A DNA stretch of 64,000 nt from the NCBI RefSeq assembly GCF_014042345.1, contig NZ_JACEZT010000008.1, forward strand, positions 1-64,000, given 5' to 3'. A model generated the notes under the pieces. That model was not told the origin of the DNA, ran no database searches, and was given only the letters and a program-made list of their open reading frames with translations. Within the stretch, counting starts at the first letter, position 1. The number at the start of each line of letters is the position of its first letter. Origin of the DNA: Rugamonas brunnea. GTDB taxonomy: Bacteria; Pseudomonadota; Gammaproteobacteria; Burkholderiales; Burkholderiaceae_D. Below, piece after piece: positions 1 to 9,423 of this stretch. The position numbers and the translations under genes were made by a program.

Positions 1-2
1 CG

Positions 3-962
3 CAAGGCGCCGCCGCCGTGGGCGCGGGCTTGACGACGGCCCAGGCCGGCATCACCGTGGCCGCCTACGGCGCCGCCGTGGCCGCCGCGCCAGCCGGCGC
101 CACCGCCCAGGCCGCATCGGCCGCGCAGACCATCGCGTTCGGCTGGATCAAGCCCGACATCCAGGCCAACAAGGCCAATTCGGTCTACCTGCCGGCCGCC
201 AAGAAGGCCGCGCTGGCGCCGTTCTTCACCCGTTTCCTGATCAACTGCGACCAGTGGGACGGCTACAACAGCGAGCGCAAGGCGCTGATGAGCCACCTGA
301 AGACCAACAACGTCAGCAACGTGGTGGCGATCACGGGCGACATCCACGCCTTCTTCGCCGGCACCGTCAACGACGACTACGACGCGGCCAACGGCGGCAC
401 GCCGGTGATGGTGGACCTGGTCACGGCCGGCATCAGCTCCGATTCGTTCTTCAGCTACCTGAAGTCCGCCGCCGCCGCGCTGGGCGACATCAGCACGCTG
501 GTGACCTACCCGGTGAACGTGCCCGTGCCGGGCGTGGGCACGCTGGCCCTGAGCTTCGACCTGCTCGACTACACCATGGGCAAGGCCGCGCCGACCGTGG
601 ACAGCCTGCTGGAGCAACTGCGCGTGCAACTGCGCGGCGCGCTGGCCGCCAAGGGCCTGCCGGAAGCGCAGCTGGACCCGACCGTCAGCGCCGTGATGGC
701 CGGCCTGAAGGCCAGCAGCGACTTCAGCGTCAGCCTGCTGGCGCTGGCCCAGCAACTGGCCGCCCTGGGCAACAACCCATGGCTCAAGCACGTGAACACG
801 GATGCCCAAGGCTACACCGTGGTCACCCTGACCCCGGGCAAGATGACGGCCCAGTTCAAGCAAGCCAACAAGCTGGTGGGCAGCAACGCCCCTACCAACG
901 TGGTGGCGCGCGTGACCACGGCCACCGTCACGGCCGGTAGCGCCGCCGTCGCGATCAGCTAA
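3..962 (+). CDS. PhoD-like metallophosphatase, C-terminal part (5' end outside window)
   Basis: The reading frame is open to the left window edge, so only the C-terminal 319 or so residues are present. The motif ITGDIHAFFAGTV is the metal-binding Gly-Asp-x-His signature of PhoD-type alkaline phosphatases. Preceding it are DQWDGY and SERKAL, which fit the same family. PhoD enzymes are calcium/iron phosphodiesterases or phosphomonoesterases, usually exported by the Tat system; the signal region is not visible here. An alanine-rich insertion and a long helical tail after the phosphatase core are larger than in the Bacillus prototype. A strong terminator follows, so the gene ends its transcription unit. 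Family assignment is fairly sure; substrate is unknown. Confidence 0.8.
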   Translation, partial: QGAAAVGAGLTTAQAGITVAAYGAAVAAAPAGATAQAASAAQTIAFGWIKPDIQANKANSVYLPAAKKAALAPFFTRFLINCDQWDGYNSERKALMSHLKTNNVSNVVAITGDIHAFFAGTVNDDYDAANGGTPVMVDLVTAGISSDSFFSYLKSAAAALGDISTLVTYPVNVPVPGVGTLALSFDLLDYTMGKAAPTVDSLLEQLRVQLRGALAAKGLPEAQLDPTVSAVMAGLKASSDFSVSLLALAQQLAALGNNPWLKHVNTDAQGYTVVTLTPGKMTAQFKQANKLVGSNAPTNVVARVTTATVTAGSAAVAIS

Positions 963-982
963 GCGATCGCGTCAGCGCACGT

Positions 983-1020
983 AAAACGGGCCCGGTTGCC
1001 ATGCAGCCGGGCCCGTTTTT
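983..1020 (+). terminator. Rho-independent terminator
   Basis: A perfect 13-bp inverted repeat (AAAACGGGCCCGG / CCGGGCCCGTTTT) with a loop of about 11 nt, ending in a T run. It lies about 20 nt after the phosphatase stop codon. Confidence 0.9.
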
Positions 1021-1065
1021 ATTGGGGGGCGAGCGATGTTGCTGGTTTGCCCTTACAATTCCCGC

Positions 1066-1980
1066 ATGGATAACAAGTTGACGGTCTCCCACCCCGCGCC
1101 GCACGCGCGCGCCGCCTTTCTGGGCGGGCTGGGACTGGCCATCGGCGGCGCCGTGCTGTTTTCCACCAAGGCGGTCGTCGCCAAGCTGCTGTACCGCCAC
1201 CACCTGGACGCCGTCACCCTGATCGCGTTCCGCATGCTGTTCTCGCTGCCCGTGTTCGCCGCCATCGCCATATGGCAGATGCGCAAGGGGCCGCCGCTGT
1301 CGAACGCCGACCGCTGGCGCCTGGCGGCGCTGGGCCTGCTCGGCTACTACCTGTCGAGCTTCCTCGATTTCCTCGGCCTGCAATACATTTCTGTCGGCCT
1401 GGAGCGGCTGATCCTGTTCCTCACGCCCACCTTCGTGTTGCTGATGACCACCGTGTTCCTGCGCCAGCACATCCGGCGCGCCCAGTGGCTGGCGCTGGCT
1501 ACCTCGTATGCGGGCATCGTGCTGGTGTTCCTGCACGACTTGCGCGGCGGCGGCAACGTGGCGCTGGGCGCGGCGCTGGTGATGGGCTCGGCCATCGCCT
1601 ACGCCATCTACCTGCTGTTTTCGGGCGAGATGGTCAAGCGCCTCGGCTCGCTGCGGCTGGTGTCGTACGCCATGTGCGTGTCCAGCGCGGCCTGCATCGG
1701 CCAGTTCTTCCTGCTGCGCCCGGCCGCGCTGCTGGTGCAGCCGGCGCCCGTGTACTGGCTGTCGCTGGTCAACGGCTTGCTGTGCACGGTGATGCCGGTG
1801 TTCATGACGATGTTCGCCGTGGCCCGCATCGGCGCCAGTACGGCCTCGCAAGCGGGTATGATAGGCCCCGTTTCCACCTTGTTCCTCGGCGCGCTGATCC
1901 TGGGCGAGCCGATCACCCCCTGGCAGCTGGCCGGCACCACGCTGGTGCTGGCGGGGATTTATCTGCTGTCGAAGAAGTAG
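1066..1980 (+). CDS. EamA/DMT-family transporter
   Basis: The product is about 304 residues with ten predicted hydrophobic segments arranged as two EamA repeats, typical of drug/metabolite exporters (RhaT/YdcZ superfamily) in the inner membrane. The second repeat shows the family end pattern [16 protein letters not shown] followed by a last helix and a short Lys-Lys tail. An in-frame ATG at 1036 also has a G-rich upstream stretch. I prefer the ATG at 1066 because a -10-like TACAAT (1054-1059) ends six bases before it, which would give a leaderless message. It stands alone between a terminator and mgsA, 37 nt away. The substrate cannot be deduced. Confidence 0.8.
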   Translation: MDNKLTVSHPAPHARAAFLGGLGLAIGGAVLFSTKAVVAKLLYRHHLDAVTLIAFRMLFSLPVFAAIAIWQMRKGPPLSNADRWRLAALGLLGYYLSSFLDFLGLQYISVGLERLILFLTPTFVLLMTTVFLRQHIRRAQWLALATSYAGIVLVFLHDLRGGGNVALGAALVMGSAIAYAIYLLFSGEMVKRLGSLRLVSYAMCVSSAACIGQFFLLRPAALLVQPAPVYWLSLVNGLLCTVMPVFMTMFAVARIGASTASQAGMIGPVSTLFLGALILGEPITPWQLAGTTLVLAGIYLLSKK

Positions 1981-2017
1981 CACCACCTTGTCTTTCACCC
2001 CAACTACGGATCACGCT

Positions 2018-2401
2018 ATGAAAACCCGCATTGCCCTGATTGCCCACGACAAGAAAAAAGACGACATGATCGCGCTGGCCACGGAATACCGCGAATTCCT
2101 CAGCGGTTGCACGCTGGTGGCCACCGGCACCACGGGCGGCCGCCTGGTCAATGAGGTGGGTTTGCAGGTGGACCGCAAGCATTCGGGCCCGTTCGGCGGC
2201 GATCTGCAGATCGGCTCGCTGCTGGTGGAAGGCATGATCGATTGCGTGATCTTCCTGCGCGACCCGATGACGCCGCAGCCGCACGAACCGGACATCAACG
2301 CGCTGGTGCGCGCCTGCGACGTGCACAATACGCCTTGCGCCACCAACATGGCGTCGGCGCATCTGGTACTGTCCCAGTTGCAGCTGCGCGCGCAGCCCTG
2401 A
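2018..2401 (+). CDS. mgsA: Methylglyoxal synthase
   Basis: This 127-residue protein is predicted to convert dihydroxyacetone phosphate into methylglyoxal and phosphate, the glycolytic bypass used when phosphate is limiting. It starts with [13 protein letters not shown], the phosphate-binding N terminus of the family, then GTTGGRL. The stretch [11 protein letters not shown] contains the catalytic Asp, and [14 protein letters not shown] contains the conserved His. Most homologues have His-Asp-Pro-Asp where this one has His-Glu-Pro-Asp. An upstream in-frame ATG at 1988 would add ten residues that the family lacks, so 2018 is preferred. The length is slightly below the 150 or so residues of the E. 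coli enzyme because the C-terminal extension is absent. Confidence 0.92.
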   Translation: MKTRIALIAHDKKKDDMIALATEYREFLSGCTLVATGTTGGRLVNEVGLQVDRKHSGPFGGDLQIGSLLVEGMIDCVIFLRDPMTPQPHEPDINALVRACDVHNTPCATNMASAHLVLSQLQLRAQP

Positions 2402-2426
2402 CCCTGAGCCAACCACGGAGGCCGGC

Positions 2427-3401
2427 ATGACGAAAGTGATACAGATGACCCGCACCGGCGGGCCCGAAGTGATGGAGCTGATCGATGTAACGCTGGCGCC
2501 GCCGGGCCCCGGCGAGGCGCAGGTGCGCCACGAGGCGATCGGCGTTAATTTCATCGATGTGTATTTCCGCACCGGGCTGTATCCGCAGCCGCTGCCGGCC
2601 GGGCTGGGCATGGAAGGGGCTGGCGTGGTGGAGGCTGTCGGTCCTGGCGTCACCCACGTCAAGGTGGGCGACCGCGTGGCTTACGCGGGCCGGCCCAACG
2701 GCGCCTACGCGCAGGCGCGCAACATGCCGGCCGCCGCGCTGCTGGTGCTGCCCGAGCAGATCCCGTTCGAGACGGCGGCCGCCATGATGCTGCAGGGCCT
2801 GACGGTGCAGTACCTGTTCCACCGCACGGTGGCACTCAAGGCTGGCGACACCATCCTGTTCCACGCGGCCGCCGGCGGCGTGGGCCTGATCGCGTGCCAG
2901 TGGGCGCGCGTGCTGGGCGTGAACCTGATCGGCACCGTCGGTTCGGACCAGAAGGCAGCGCTGGCGCTGGCCAACGGCGCGGCCCACGTCATCAACTACA
3001 ACAAGGAGAACTTCGTCGAGCGGGTGCGCGAGATCACGGGCGGCAAGGGCGTCTCCGTGGTGTACGACTCGATCGGCAAGGATACCTTCACGGGCTCGCT
3101 CGATTGCCTGGCGCCGCTGGGCATGATGGTCAGCTTCGGCAACGCGTCCGGCCCGGTGCCGCCGTTCAGCCTCAATGAGCTGGCCTCGCGCGGCTCGCTG
3201 TTCATCACGCGGCCTTCGCTGATGAACTATACGGCCAGGCGCGAAGACCTGGAAGCGGCGGCCGCTTCGCTGTTCGGGGTGGTGGGCAGCGGCGAGGTGA
3301 AGGTGCCGGTGCACCAGCGCTATAACCTGGCCGATGTGGCGCAGGCCCATATCGACCTGGAGTCGCGCAAGACGATGGGTTCGTCCATCCTGCTGCCATG
3401 A
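2427..3401 (+). CDS. NADPH:quinone oxidoreductase (zinc-independent MDR family)
   Basis: The 324-residue protein is a medium-chain dehydrogenase/reductase of the quinone oxidoreductase (QorA, zeta-crystallin) type. It has an N-terminal GroES-like domain with GMEGAGVVEAVGPGV. The Rossmann nucleotide site is AAAGGVGLIACQWARVLG. No structural or catalytic zinc cysteines are present, as expected for Qor. It probably transfers electrons from NADPH to quinones in the cytosol. The start codon follows an SD-like GGAGG at 2418-2422. Its stop codon overlaps the start of a small membrane peptide gene by an ATGA junction, so the two are translationally coupled. Confidence 0.9.
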   Translation: MTKVIQMTRTGGPEVMELIDVTLAPPGPGEAQVRHEAIGVNFIDVYFRTGLYPQPLPAGLGMEGAGVVEAVGPGVTHVKVGDRVAYAGRPNGAYAQARNMPAAALLVLPEQIPFETAAAMMLQGLTVQYLFHRTVALKAGDTILFHAAAGGVGLIACQWARVLGVNLIGTVGSDQKAALALANGAAHVINYNKENFVERVREITGGKGVSVVYDSIGKDTFTGSLDCLAPLGMMVSFGNASGPVPPFSLNELASRGSLFITRPSLMNYTARREDLEAAAASLFGVVGSGEVKVPVHQRYNLADVAQAHIDLESRKTMGSSILLP

Positions 3402-3541
3402 GCGGCGGGCCTGAAGCGGGCGGACAGCCCGCGTCCGGCGGCGACGGCTCGCCCAAGTTCGGCCGCCTGCTGATCGTGCTGGTGCTGGCGGTGATGCTGA
3501 TCGGGGCGATTACGCTGGGGGCGGAGGCGTACTATTCCTGA
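3398..3541 (+). CDS. Small single-pass membrane peptide, 47 residues
   Basis: The ATG at 3398 overlaps the stop codon of the quinone oxidoreductase gene (ATGA), which is the usual sign of translational coupling in this window. The product begins with a Gly/Ser/Pro-rich soluble stretch of about 19 residues. A Lys-Phe-Gly-Arg boundary follows, and then one strongly hydrophobic helix of about 20 residues rich in Leu, Val and Ile. The end is Ala-Glu-Ala-Tyr-Tyr-Ser. No cysteine or known domain is seen. It may be an inner-membrane tail peptide made together with the reductase. I do not recognise the family and do not assign a function. Confidence 0.55.
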   Translation: MSGGPEAGGQPASGGDGSPKFGRLLIVLVLAVMLIGAITLGAEAYYS

Positions 3542-3606
3542 GCGGGCGGAGCCGCTTGAAACCAGGGCCAGACCCAAGGGGCCGGCCCTGATGCGCTGAC
3601 GCCGGC

Positions 3607-4320
3607 TTATTTGGCGGCCGGCGCCGGTTCTTTCGCGGCAGGCGCTGGCGCCGGCGCGGCCGGCGCTTCGTCCTCCATCATTTTCGCGTCGATCTTCACG
3701 TCCACCTGGTGCGGCACGCCGCTCTGGCCGGGGAAGCCGGCGAACGCGCTGTGCACCAGCGCCGGCATCACGTGCGGCGTGGCCTGCACCCGGCTCACGT
3801 TGTGCACGGTGACGTCGTACAGCTTGCGCCCCGTGTCCGAGTTGATGGTGATGTTGAGCTGGCGCTCGTACTGGTGACGCACGCCTTCTTCCACTTCCAG
3901 CGTGCCATTGAACATGGGATCATAGAAGAACGGACGGTAGCCGTAGCGGTAGTACGGATAACGGCCCCAGCCCGGTCCCCAACCCGGTCCCCAATATGGG
4001 CCGGGCCAGAACGGGTCGGTGGCCGTCAGCACGCGGATGGGCTGGTCCACGGTCTTGAAGCGCATGCCGACCAGCAGCCCGGCGTGCGTGCCGTCGGCCG
4101 CCTGGCTGAAGCCCAGCTTGCCCAGTTCATCGCGCACCAGCACTTGGTAGCTGCGGTATTCCAGCGTGTCCTCGTTGGGCGGTGGCGCAGTGAACACGTA
4201 GGCTTTGTTGCTCAGGTCCGCCGGCCAGTCGTTGAATGCGGTCACGTCGCTACGGATCGTCGTCGCGCAGCCGCTCAACAGCAGGGTGGCGCCGGCCGCC
4301 ACGATGGCGAATGATTTCAT
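3607..4320 (-). CDS. DUF4136-type lipoprotein
   Basis: The start at 4320 follows an SD sequence (GGAGAGG) and opens a lipoprotein signal with lipobox LLSGC; an ATG ten codons upstream has no such support. The mature part resembles DUF4136 proteins, which are envelope lipoproteins of unknown function. An aromatic, Gly/Pro/Trp/Tyr-rich segment (about residues 117-140) lies in the middle. The C terminus is a low-complexity Ala-Pro-Glu-Lys tail. The cysteine has Ala at +2, which favours outer-membrane sorting by Lol rules. The gene stands alone, 150 nt from the start of the neighbouring chrA 3' end. Confidence 0.75.
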   Translation of the reverse strand: MKSFAIVAAGATLLLSGCATTIRSDVTAFNDWPADLSNKAYVFTAPPPNEDTLEYRSYQVLVRDELGKLGFSQAADGTHAGLLVGMRFKTVDQPIRVLTATDPFWPGPYWGPGWGPGWGRYPYYRYGYRPFFYDPMFNGTLEVEEGVRHQYERQLNITINSDTGRKLYDVTVHNVSRVQATPHVMPALVHSAFAGFPGQSGVPHQVDVKIDAKMMEDEAPAAPAPAPAAKEPAPAAK

Positions 4321-4470
4321 GACGTTACCTCTCCACAATGAATGTTCCATCGTTTAGTCTATGACGAAGTTATCGTTAGCGCATGATTATTACAGAATGT
4401 TACGGCCGTGGGGAAACCTGCAACTTGTCCCCGCCTGGCCGAAGCGACGCGGCCTGCCTGCCTTGCCGGT

Positions 4471-5643
4471 TCAATGCACCAGCGGATAAATGGCGAGGCC
4501 GAGCAGGCTGGCCGCCGCGACGATCACAGGCTCTTGCAGCTTCTTGAATTTCCAAAGCAAGGCGACGGTGGCCAGTGCCAGCGCGGCGGTCGGCAGGTCG
4601 ACGATGGAACGCTTGGCGATGACGATCACCGAGCCCGTGATGGCGCCGATGGCCGCCGCCGTGATGCCGTCGACGAAGGCGACCACGGAGGGCAGCTTGC
4701 CGTAGCGCTTGAAGTACGGCGCCGGGATGATGGTGAACAGATAGCACGGCAGGAACGTGCCGAGCGCCGCGACGCACGCCCCCGGCAGGCCGGCCACGAG
4801 GTAGCCGATGAATCCCACGGTGATGACGACGGGCCCGGGGGTGATCATCGCCACCGCGACGGCGTCGACGAATTGCCGGTCGTTGAGCCAGTGATGCTCG
4901 GTCACGACCCCACCGTACAGGAATGGCACGATGGCCAGTCCGGAGCCGAACACGAAGGCGCCGGCTTTGGCGAAGAACAGCCCGACCTGCAGCAGCAGCG
5001 ACGGGTCGGCCAGACCGGACCAGGCGCCGGCGAGCGGCAATTGGGCGGCAGCGAGGCCATTCATGCCCGGCCTGCTCAACCACTTGGGCGGCGCGCGGAC
5101 GATCCAGACCAGTACCCCGGCGGCGATGAACAGCCACGCGATTTCCGATTCCGTGACGACGGTGACGGCCGTCAGCAACAGGTAGAGCGCCCACAACAGT
5201 TTGTCGCGGCCTATGCTTTTCTCGGTCAGTTTTTTCGCGCTCATGGCGATGATGCCGATCACGGCCGCACCCACGCCGTAAAACACGGACTGCATCCAGG
5301 GCAGGCCGCCGAAATTGACGTAGGCCCAGCCCAGCGCCACCACCATCAGGAACGAGGGCAGCACGAAGGCCAGGCCCGTCAGCGTGGCGCCGGCGATGCG
5401 GTGGTGCACATAACCGAGGTAGATCGCCAGCTGGGCCGCCAGCGGACCGGGCGCCAGCTGCGCCAGCGCCAGCCCTTCCTTGTAGTCGGCCTCCGAGATC
5501 CAGCCGCGCTGCTCGACCAGATCGCGGTGCATATAGCCGACCAGCGCGACCGGGCCACCGAAGCCGAGCGCGCCCAGGCGCAGGAAGTAGCGCATCAATT
5601 GCCCGATGGTGTAGGCGGGGCGTGCTGGGGTGGGGGTAGTCAT
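4471..5643 (-). CDS. chrA: Chromate transporter ChrA (two-domain, long-chain type)
   Basis: The 390-residue inner-membrane protein has two homologous CHR domains. The first carries LGALGFGGPVALVGYMHRD and QLAPGPLAAQLAIYLGY. The second carries FVFGSGLAIVPFLYGG and ITPGPVVITVGFIGY. This two-domain layout and length fit the long-chain CHR family that exports chromate from the cytoplasm with proton or sulfate coupling. The ATG at 5643 overlaps the chrB stop codon by ATGA, so the pair is one operon read from the chrB promoter. ORF starts further upstream would run into chrB and are not needed. Confidence 0.93.
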   Translation of the reverse strand: MTTPTPARPAYTIGQLMRYFLRLGALGFGGPVALVGYMHRDLVEQRGWISEADYKEGLALAQLAPGPLAAQLAIYLGYVHHRIAGATLTGLAFVLPSFLMVVALGWAYVNFGGLPWMQSVFYGVGAAVIGIIAMSAKKLTEKSIGRDKLLWALYLLLTAVTVVTESEIAWLFIAAGVLVWIVRAPPKWLSRPGMNGLAAAQLPLAGAWSGLADPSLLLQVGLFFAKAGAFVFGSGLAIVPFLYGGVVTEHHWLNDRQFVDAVAVAMITPGPVVITVGFIGYLVAGLPGACVAALGTFLPCYLFTIIPAPYFKRYGKLPSVVAFVDGITAAAIGAITGSVIVIAKRSIVDLPTAALALATVALLWKFKKLQEPVIVAAASLLGLAIYPLVH

Positions 5644-6590
5644 GGTGTGTTCTCCTGAACGGCGGCGGCATCCTGAAACGACAGCAGCAGGCCATCGAAC
5701 AGCGCGCACGCCGCTTGCAGCAATTGGTCGTCATCCTCGATCGATTCGCGCCATCCGGCCAGGATGCCCTCGACGCCGGCCGCCTCCGGCGGCTGCACGC
5801 CGCCCACGTCGAGGTAGTGGACCAGCTGGCCCATGCGCCGCAGCGCGGGCTGGGCTAGCCCGAAGCTCGCCAGCAGGACTTCGAAGCTGACGCGGTCGCC
5901 AGCGTGGCTGAAGGCGGCGCCGTCGAAATCGAAGCCCAGCGCATATGGCGGGCAGTCGGCCGGCGCGGCCAGCCAGAGCATGGTCGCCTCCGGATCGATG
6001 AAGCGGCGGATCAGCCAGCCGCAAGCGAGCCGGTCCACCCACGGACGCCGCCGCGTGGCCCACGTGCGGCGCTGGAAATCGGCGATCGCCAGCGGCGTGA
6101 TCGCGTGCGCCGTTGGCTGTGGTTCGTCGGGGGCGGCCGCCCTGGCGCACGCCTGCTCCAGTTCGCCCAGCGCGATTTCAGCCTGGCGCTGGGCAGCGCC
6201 CGCGAAAAAGTCGATCTCGACAATGCCGGTGTAGGCCTTGCGCAGCTTGCGCGCTTGTTTGAGGACTTCGGGCAAGCCGTCCCTGGACAGCCTGGTGCGC
6301 GCCTGTTCAATGTCGGCCAGCAGCGCGGCATAGTCGCCGCCGCGGTCGAACAGGGCCGGCACGTCCAGCGTCGGCGGCGGGGCGGCGGCCATGACGCAGG
6401 CCTGGCCGCCATTGTCGTTGACGTCGGTGGCGATCGCATCGAGCGTGGCGCGGCAGTGCGCGCGCGCCGGCATGAGGTAGACCCCATCCCGCAGCACGGC
6501 CGCACCACACGCCTTGAGGGCGCGCCAGGCGCGCATGCGGGCGGCGGCGTTTTCCGTGGGCAGCGATAGAACGAGTAATAACATATCCAT
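5640..6590 (-). CDS. chrB: ChrB, chromate resistance/regulatory protein
   Basis: The 316-residue protein begins MDMLLLVLSLPTENAAARM, the characteristic ChrB N terminus, followed by RAWRALKACGAAVLRDGVYLMP. The C-terminal half has RRRPWVDRLACGWLIRRFID, the conserved ChrB domain. Work on Ochrobactrum tritici describes ChrB as a chromate-sensing regulator of chrA. The start at 6590 is chosen over an ATG at 6602 because a good sigma-70 promoter places the transcription start near 6595. The gene is divergent from pepN and overlaps chrA by four bases. A long antisense reading frame that joins this gene to the back of pepN is an artefact of high GC. Confidence 0.9.
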   Translation of the reverse strand: MDMLLLVLSLPTENAAARMRAWRALKACGAAVLRDGVYLMPARAHCRATLDAIATDVNDNGGQACVMAAAPPPTLDVPALFDRGGDYAALLADIEQARTRLSRDGLPEVLKQARKLRKAYTGIVEIDFFAGAAQRQAEIALGELEQACARAAAPDEPQPTAHAITPLAIADFQRRTWATRRRPWVDRLACGWLIRRFIDPEATMLWLAAPADCPPYALGFDFDGAAFSHAGDRVSFEVLLASFGLAQPALRRMGQLVHYLDVGGVQPPEAAGVEGILAGWRESIEDDDQLLQAACALFDGLLLSFQDAAAVQENTP

Positions 6591-6601
6591 AATGGTAAAC
6601 A

Positions 6602-6630
6602 TTAATACAGTTCTGTTTATGTCGCTACAA
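6602..6630 (-). promoter_or_regulatory. Predicted chrBA promoter with embedded ACAG-N2-CTGT palindrome
   Basis: On the minus strand a -35 box TTGTAG (6625-6630) and a -10 box TATTAA (6602-6607) are separated by exactly 17 bp. A short palindrome ACAG-AA-CTGT (6607-6616) overlaps the -10 box. The placement fits a repressor site, possibly for ChrB itself. This is an inference from the sequence. Confidence 0.5.
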
Positions 6631-6731
6631 AATTGTTGCCGGCACTGCACGCACGCCGCACCCAAAACCTCTCGCGCCGGGGCCGGTATTGGTAAAATAG
6701 GTCCTTGATTCCGCCCCCCACCCGAGCTCCC

Positions 6732-9389
6732 ATGCGCACAGACAGCAGCCCCCAGACCATCTTCCGCAAGGATTACACCGTCCCGGCCTACCTGGTCGAT
6801 ACCGTCGAACTGGGCTTCGACCTCGATCCGGACCGCACCATCGTCGCCAACCGCATCACCATGCACCGCAATCCGGCCAGCAAGGGCCGCGACATCGTGC
6901 TGCACGGCGAGGAAATCGAACTGGTGCAGCTGCGCCTGAACGGCAAGCTGCTGGCCGCCAGCCAGTACCGCCTGACGCCCACCTCGCTGACCATCCCCAA
7001 GGCCCCGGCCGAGGTGGTGCTGGAAATCGAAACCCTGTGCGCGCCCGTGAAGAACACGACGCTGTCGGGCCTGTACGTCTCGAACGGCAACTTCTTCACC
7101 CAGTGCGAGGCCGAAGGCTTCCGCCGCATCACCTATTTCCCCGACCGCCCGGACGTGATGGCCAAATACACGGTGATGCTGCGCGCCGACAAGGCCCGCT
7201 ATCCGGTGCTGCTGTCGAACGGTAACCTGATCGAGGAAGGCGACCTGGGCGACGGCCGCCACTACGCCAAGTGGGAAGATCCGTTCAAGAAGCCGTCCTA
7301 CCTGTTCGCGCTGGTGGCGGCCCGCCTCGTGTGCCAGGAGGAGCGCTACACGCTCAAGTCCGGCCGCGAAGTGCTGCTGCAGGTGTGGGTGGAGGAGGGC
7401 AACCTCGACAAGACCGACTACGCCATGCAGTCGCTGAAGAACTCGATCCGCTGGGACGAGGAGCGCTTCGGCCTGGAGCTGGACCTGGACCGCTTCATGA
7501 TCGTGGCCGTGGGCGACTTCAACATGGGCGCCATGGAGAACAAGGGCCTGAACATCTTCAACACCAAGTACGTGCTGGCCAACCCGCGCGTGGCGACCGA
7601 CGTCGACTATGCCGGCATCGAAGCCGTGGTGGGCCACGAGTACTTCCACAACTGGACCGGCAACCGCGTCACCTGCCGCGACTGGTTCCAGCTGTCGCTC
7701 AAGGAAGGCCTGACCGTGTTCCGCGACCAGGAATTCTCGGCCGACATGATCGGCACCGACACCGGCCGCGCCGTGACCCGCATCGACCAGGTGCGCACGC
7801 TGCGCCAGGCCCAGTTCCCCGAGGACGCCGGCCCCATGGCGCACCCGGTGCGGCCCGACTCCTTCGTCGAGATCAACAACTTCTACACGGTGACCGTGTA
7901 CGAGAAGGGCGCCGAAGTGGTGCGCATGTACCAGACCTTGCTGGGCCGCGACGGCTTCCGCAAAGGCATGGACCTGTACTTTGAACGGCACGACGGCCAG
8001 GCCGTGGAATGCGACGACTTCCGCGCCGCCATGGCCGACGCCAATGGCCGCGACCTGACCCAGTTCGAGCGCTGGTACAGCCAGGCCGGCACGCCCGTGG
8101 TGACGGCCAGCACGCGCTACGACGTGGGCGCGCGCTGCTACGAGGTCACGCTCAGCCAACGCTGCCCGGCCACCGCCGGCCAGCCCGACAAGCTGCCGTT
8201 CCACATCCCCGTGGCCGTGGGCCTGCTGGACGCGAACGGCAAGGACCTGCCGCTGCGGCTGGACGGCGCGCCGTCGCCCAAGCACGCGCCCACCACCGTG
8301 GTGCTGGAACTGACGGAGGCCACGCAAACCTTCCGCTTCAAGGGCATCGACGCCAAGCCCACGCCATCGCTGCTGCGCGGCTTCTCCGCGCCCGTGGTGC
8401 TCGAATACGACTACACGGACGCCGAACTGCTGCACCTGTTCAGCCACGACAGCGACCCCGTGAACCGCTGGGAAGCGGGCCAGCGGCTGGCCATGGAACG
8501 CCTGCTGGTGCTGACCAGCGCCGTGGCGGCCGGCGACACGCTGGCGCTGGACGACACCTTCATCGCCGCCTTCCGCAACGTGCTGACGGACGACACGCTG
8601 GACCCGGCCTTCCGCGAACTGACCCTGATCCTGCCGTCCGAAACCATCATCGCCGAACAGGTGGCCGTGGTCGACCCGCAAGCCATCCACGGCGCGCGCC
8701 AGTTCATGCGCCGCACCCTCGGCGCCGCGCTGCGCCCGGAACTGCTGGCCCAGTACCACGCCAACCAGACCCCCGGCGCCTACAGCCCGGACGCCGTCTC
8801 GGCCGGCAAGCGCGCGTTGAAGAATGTGGCCCTGGCCTACCTGCTGGTCGCGCCGCAGGACGACGACCTGGCGCTGGCACGCCAGCAGTTCGAACAGGCG
8901 ACCAACATGACCGACCGCGCCGCCGCGCTGTCGGCCCTGATCCACAGCGGCGCCGACGCCAGCGCCAGCCTGGCCAGCTTCTACGCCGACTTCGAGCACG
9001 AAGCGCTGGTGGTCGACAAGTGGTTCGCCATGCAGGCTGCCGCCCCCGGCACCGACGTGGCGGCCGTGCGCAAGCTGATGCAGCATCCGGCCTTCACGCT
9101 GAAAAACCCGAACCGCGCGCGCAGCCTGCTGTTCAACTTCGCCAACGCCAACCCGCCGCAATTCCACGCGGCCGACGGCAGCGGCTACGACTTCTGGGCC
9201 GAGCAGGTGATCGCGCTCGACAAGATCAACCCGCAAGTGGCGGCCCGCCTGGCGCGCAGCATGGACCGCTGGCGCCGTTACGCGCCGGCGCTGCAGGTGC
9301 ACATGCGCCACGCGCTGGAACGCGTGGCCGCGCGCGCCAAGCTGTCGAACGACGTGCTGGAAGTGATCAGCAAAGCGCTGTCCAACTAA
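6732..9389 (+). CDS. pepN: Aminopeptidase N (M1 family)
   Basis: The 885-residue protein is a cytosolic zinc aminopeptidase that removes N-terminal residues from peptides. The exopeptidase motif GAMENKG is at about residues 266-272. The zinc site [11 protein letters not shown] begins at residue 302, and the third zinc ligand is Glu325 in [13 protein letters not shown]. The remainder matches the long helical C-terminal domain of the E. coli PepN type, and the length is normal. ATG 6732 is preferred to 6705 because family members begin close to [21 protein letters not shown] box at 6693-6698 may be its -10 element. It is divergent from chrBA and followed 34 nt later by fbp. Confidence 0.96.
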   Translation: MRTDSSPQTIFRKDYTVPAYLVDTVELGFDLDPDRTIVANRITMHRNPASKGRDIVLHGEEIELVQLRLNGKLLAASQYRLTPTSLTIPKAPAEVVLEIETLCAPVKNTTLSGLYVSNGNFFTQCEAEGFRRITYFPDRPDVMAKYTVMLRADKARYPVLLSNGNLIEEGDLGDGRHYAKWEDPFKKPSYLFALVAARLVCQEERYTLKSGREVLLQVWVEEGNLDKTDYAMQSLKNSIRWDEERFGLELDLDRFMIVAVGDFNMGAMENKGLNIFNTKYVLANPRVATDVDYAGIEAVVGHEYFHNWTGNRVTCRDWFQLSLKEGLTVFRDQEFSADMIGTDTGRAVTRIDQVRTLRQAQFPEDAGPMAHPVRPDSFVEINNFYTVTVYEKGAEVVRMYQTLLGRDGFRKGMDLYFERHDGQAVECDDFRAAMADANGRDLTQFERWYSQAGTPVVTASTRYDVGARCYEVTLSQRCPATAGQPDKLPFHIPVAVGLLDANGKDLPLRLDGAPSPKHAPTTVVLELTEATQTFRFKGIDAKPTPSLLRGFSAPVVLEYDYTDAELLHLFSHDSDPVNRWEAGQRLAMERLLVLTSAVAAGDTLALDDTFIAAFRNVLTDDTLDPAFRELTLILPSETIIAEQVAVVDPQAIHGARQFMRRTLGAALRPELLAQYHANQTPGAYSPDAVSAGKRALKNVALAYLLVAPQDDDLALARQQFEQATNMTDRAAALSALIHSGADASASLASFYADFEHEALVVDKWFAMQAAAPGTDVAAVRKLMQHPAFTLKNPNRARSLLFNFANANPPQFHAADGSGYDFWAEQVIALDKINPQVAARLARSMDRWRRYAPALQVHMRHALERVAARAKLSNDVLEVISKALSN

Positions 9390-9423
9390 TTATTTTGATG
9401 ACGACTACAACATAAGGGAATCC

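Noticed and set aside
5640-9311. 1223-residue reading frame on the minus strand through pepN
   Set aside because: It is antisense to a complete pepN gene with all M1 motifs; only its last part (chrB, from 6590) is real. High GC keeps antisense frames open.
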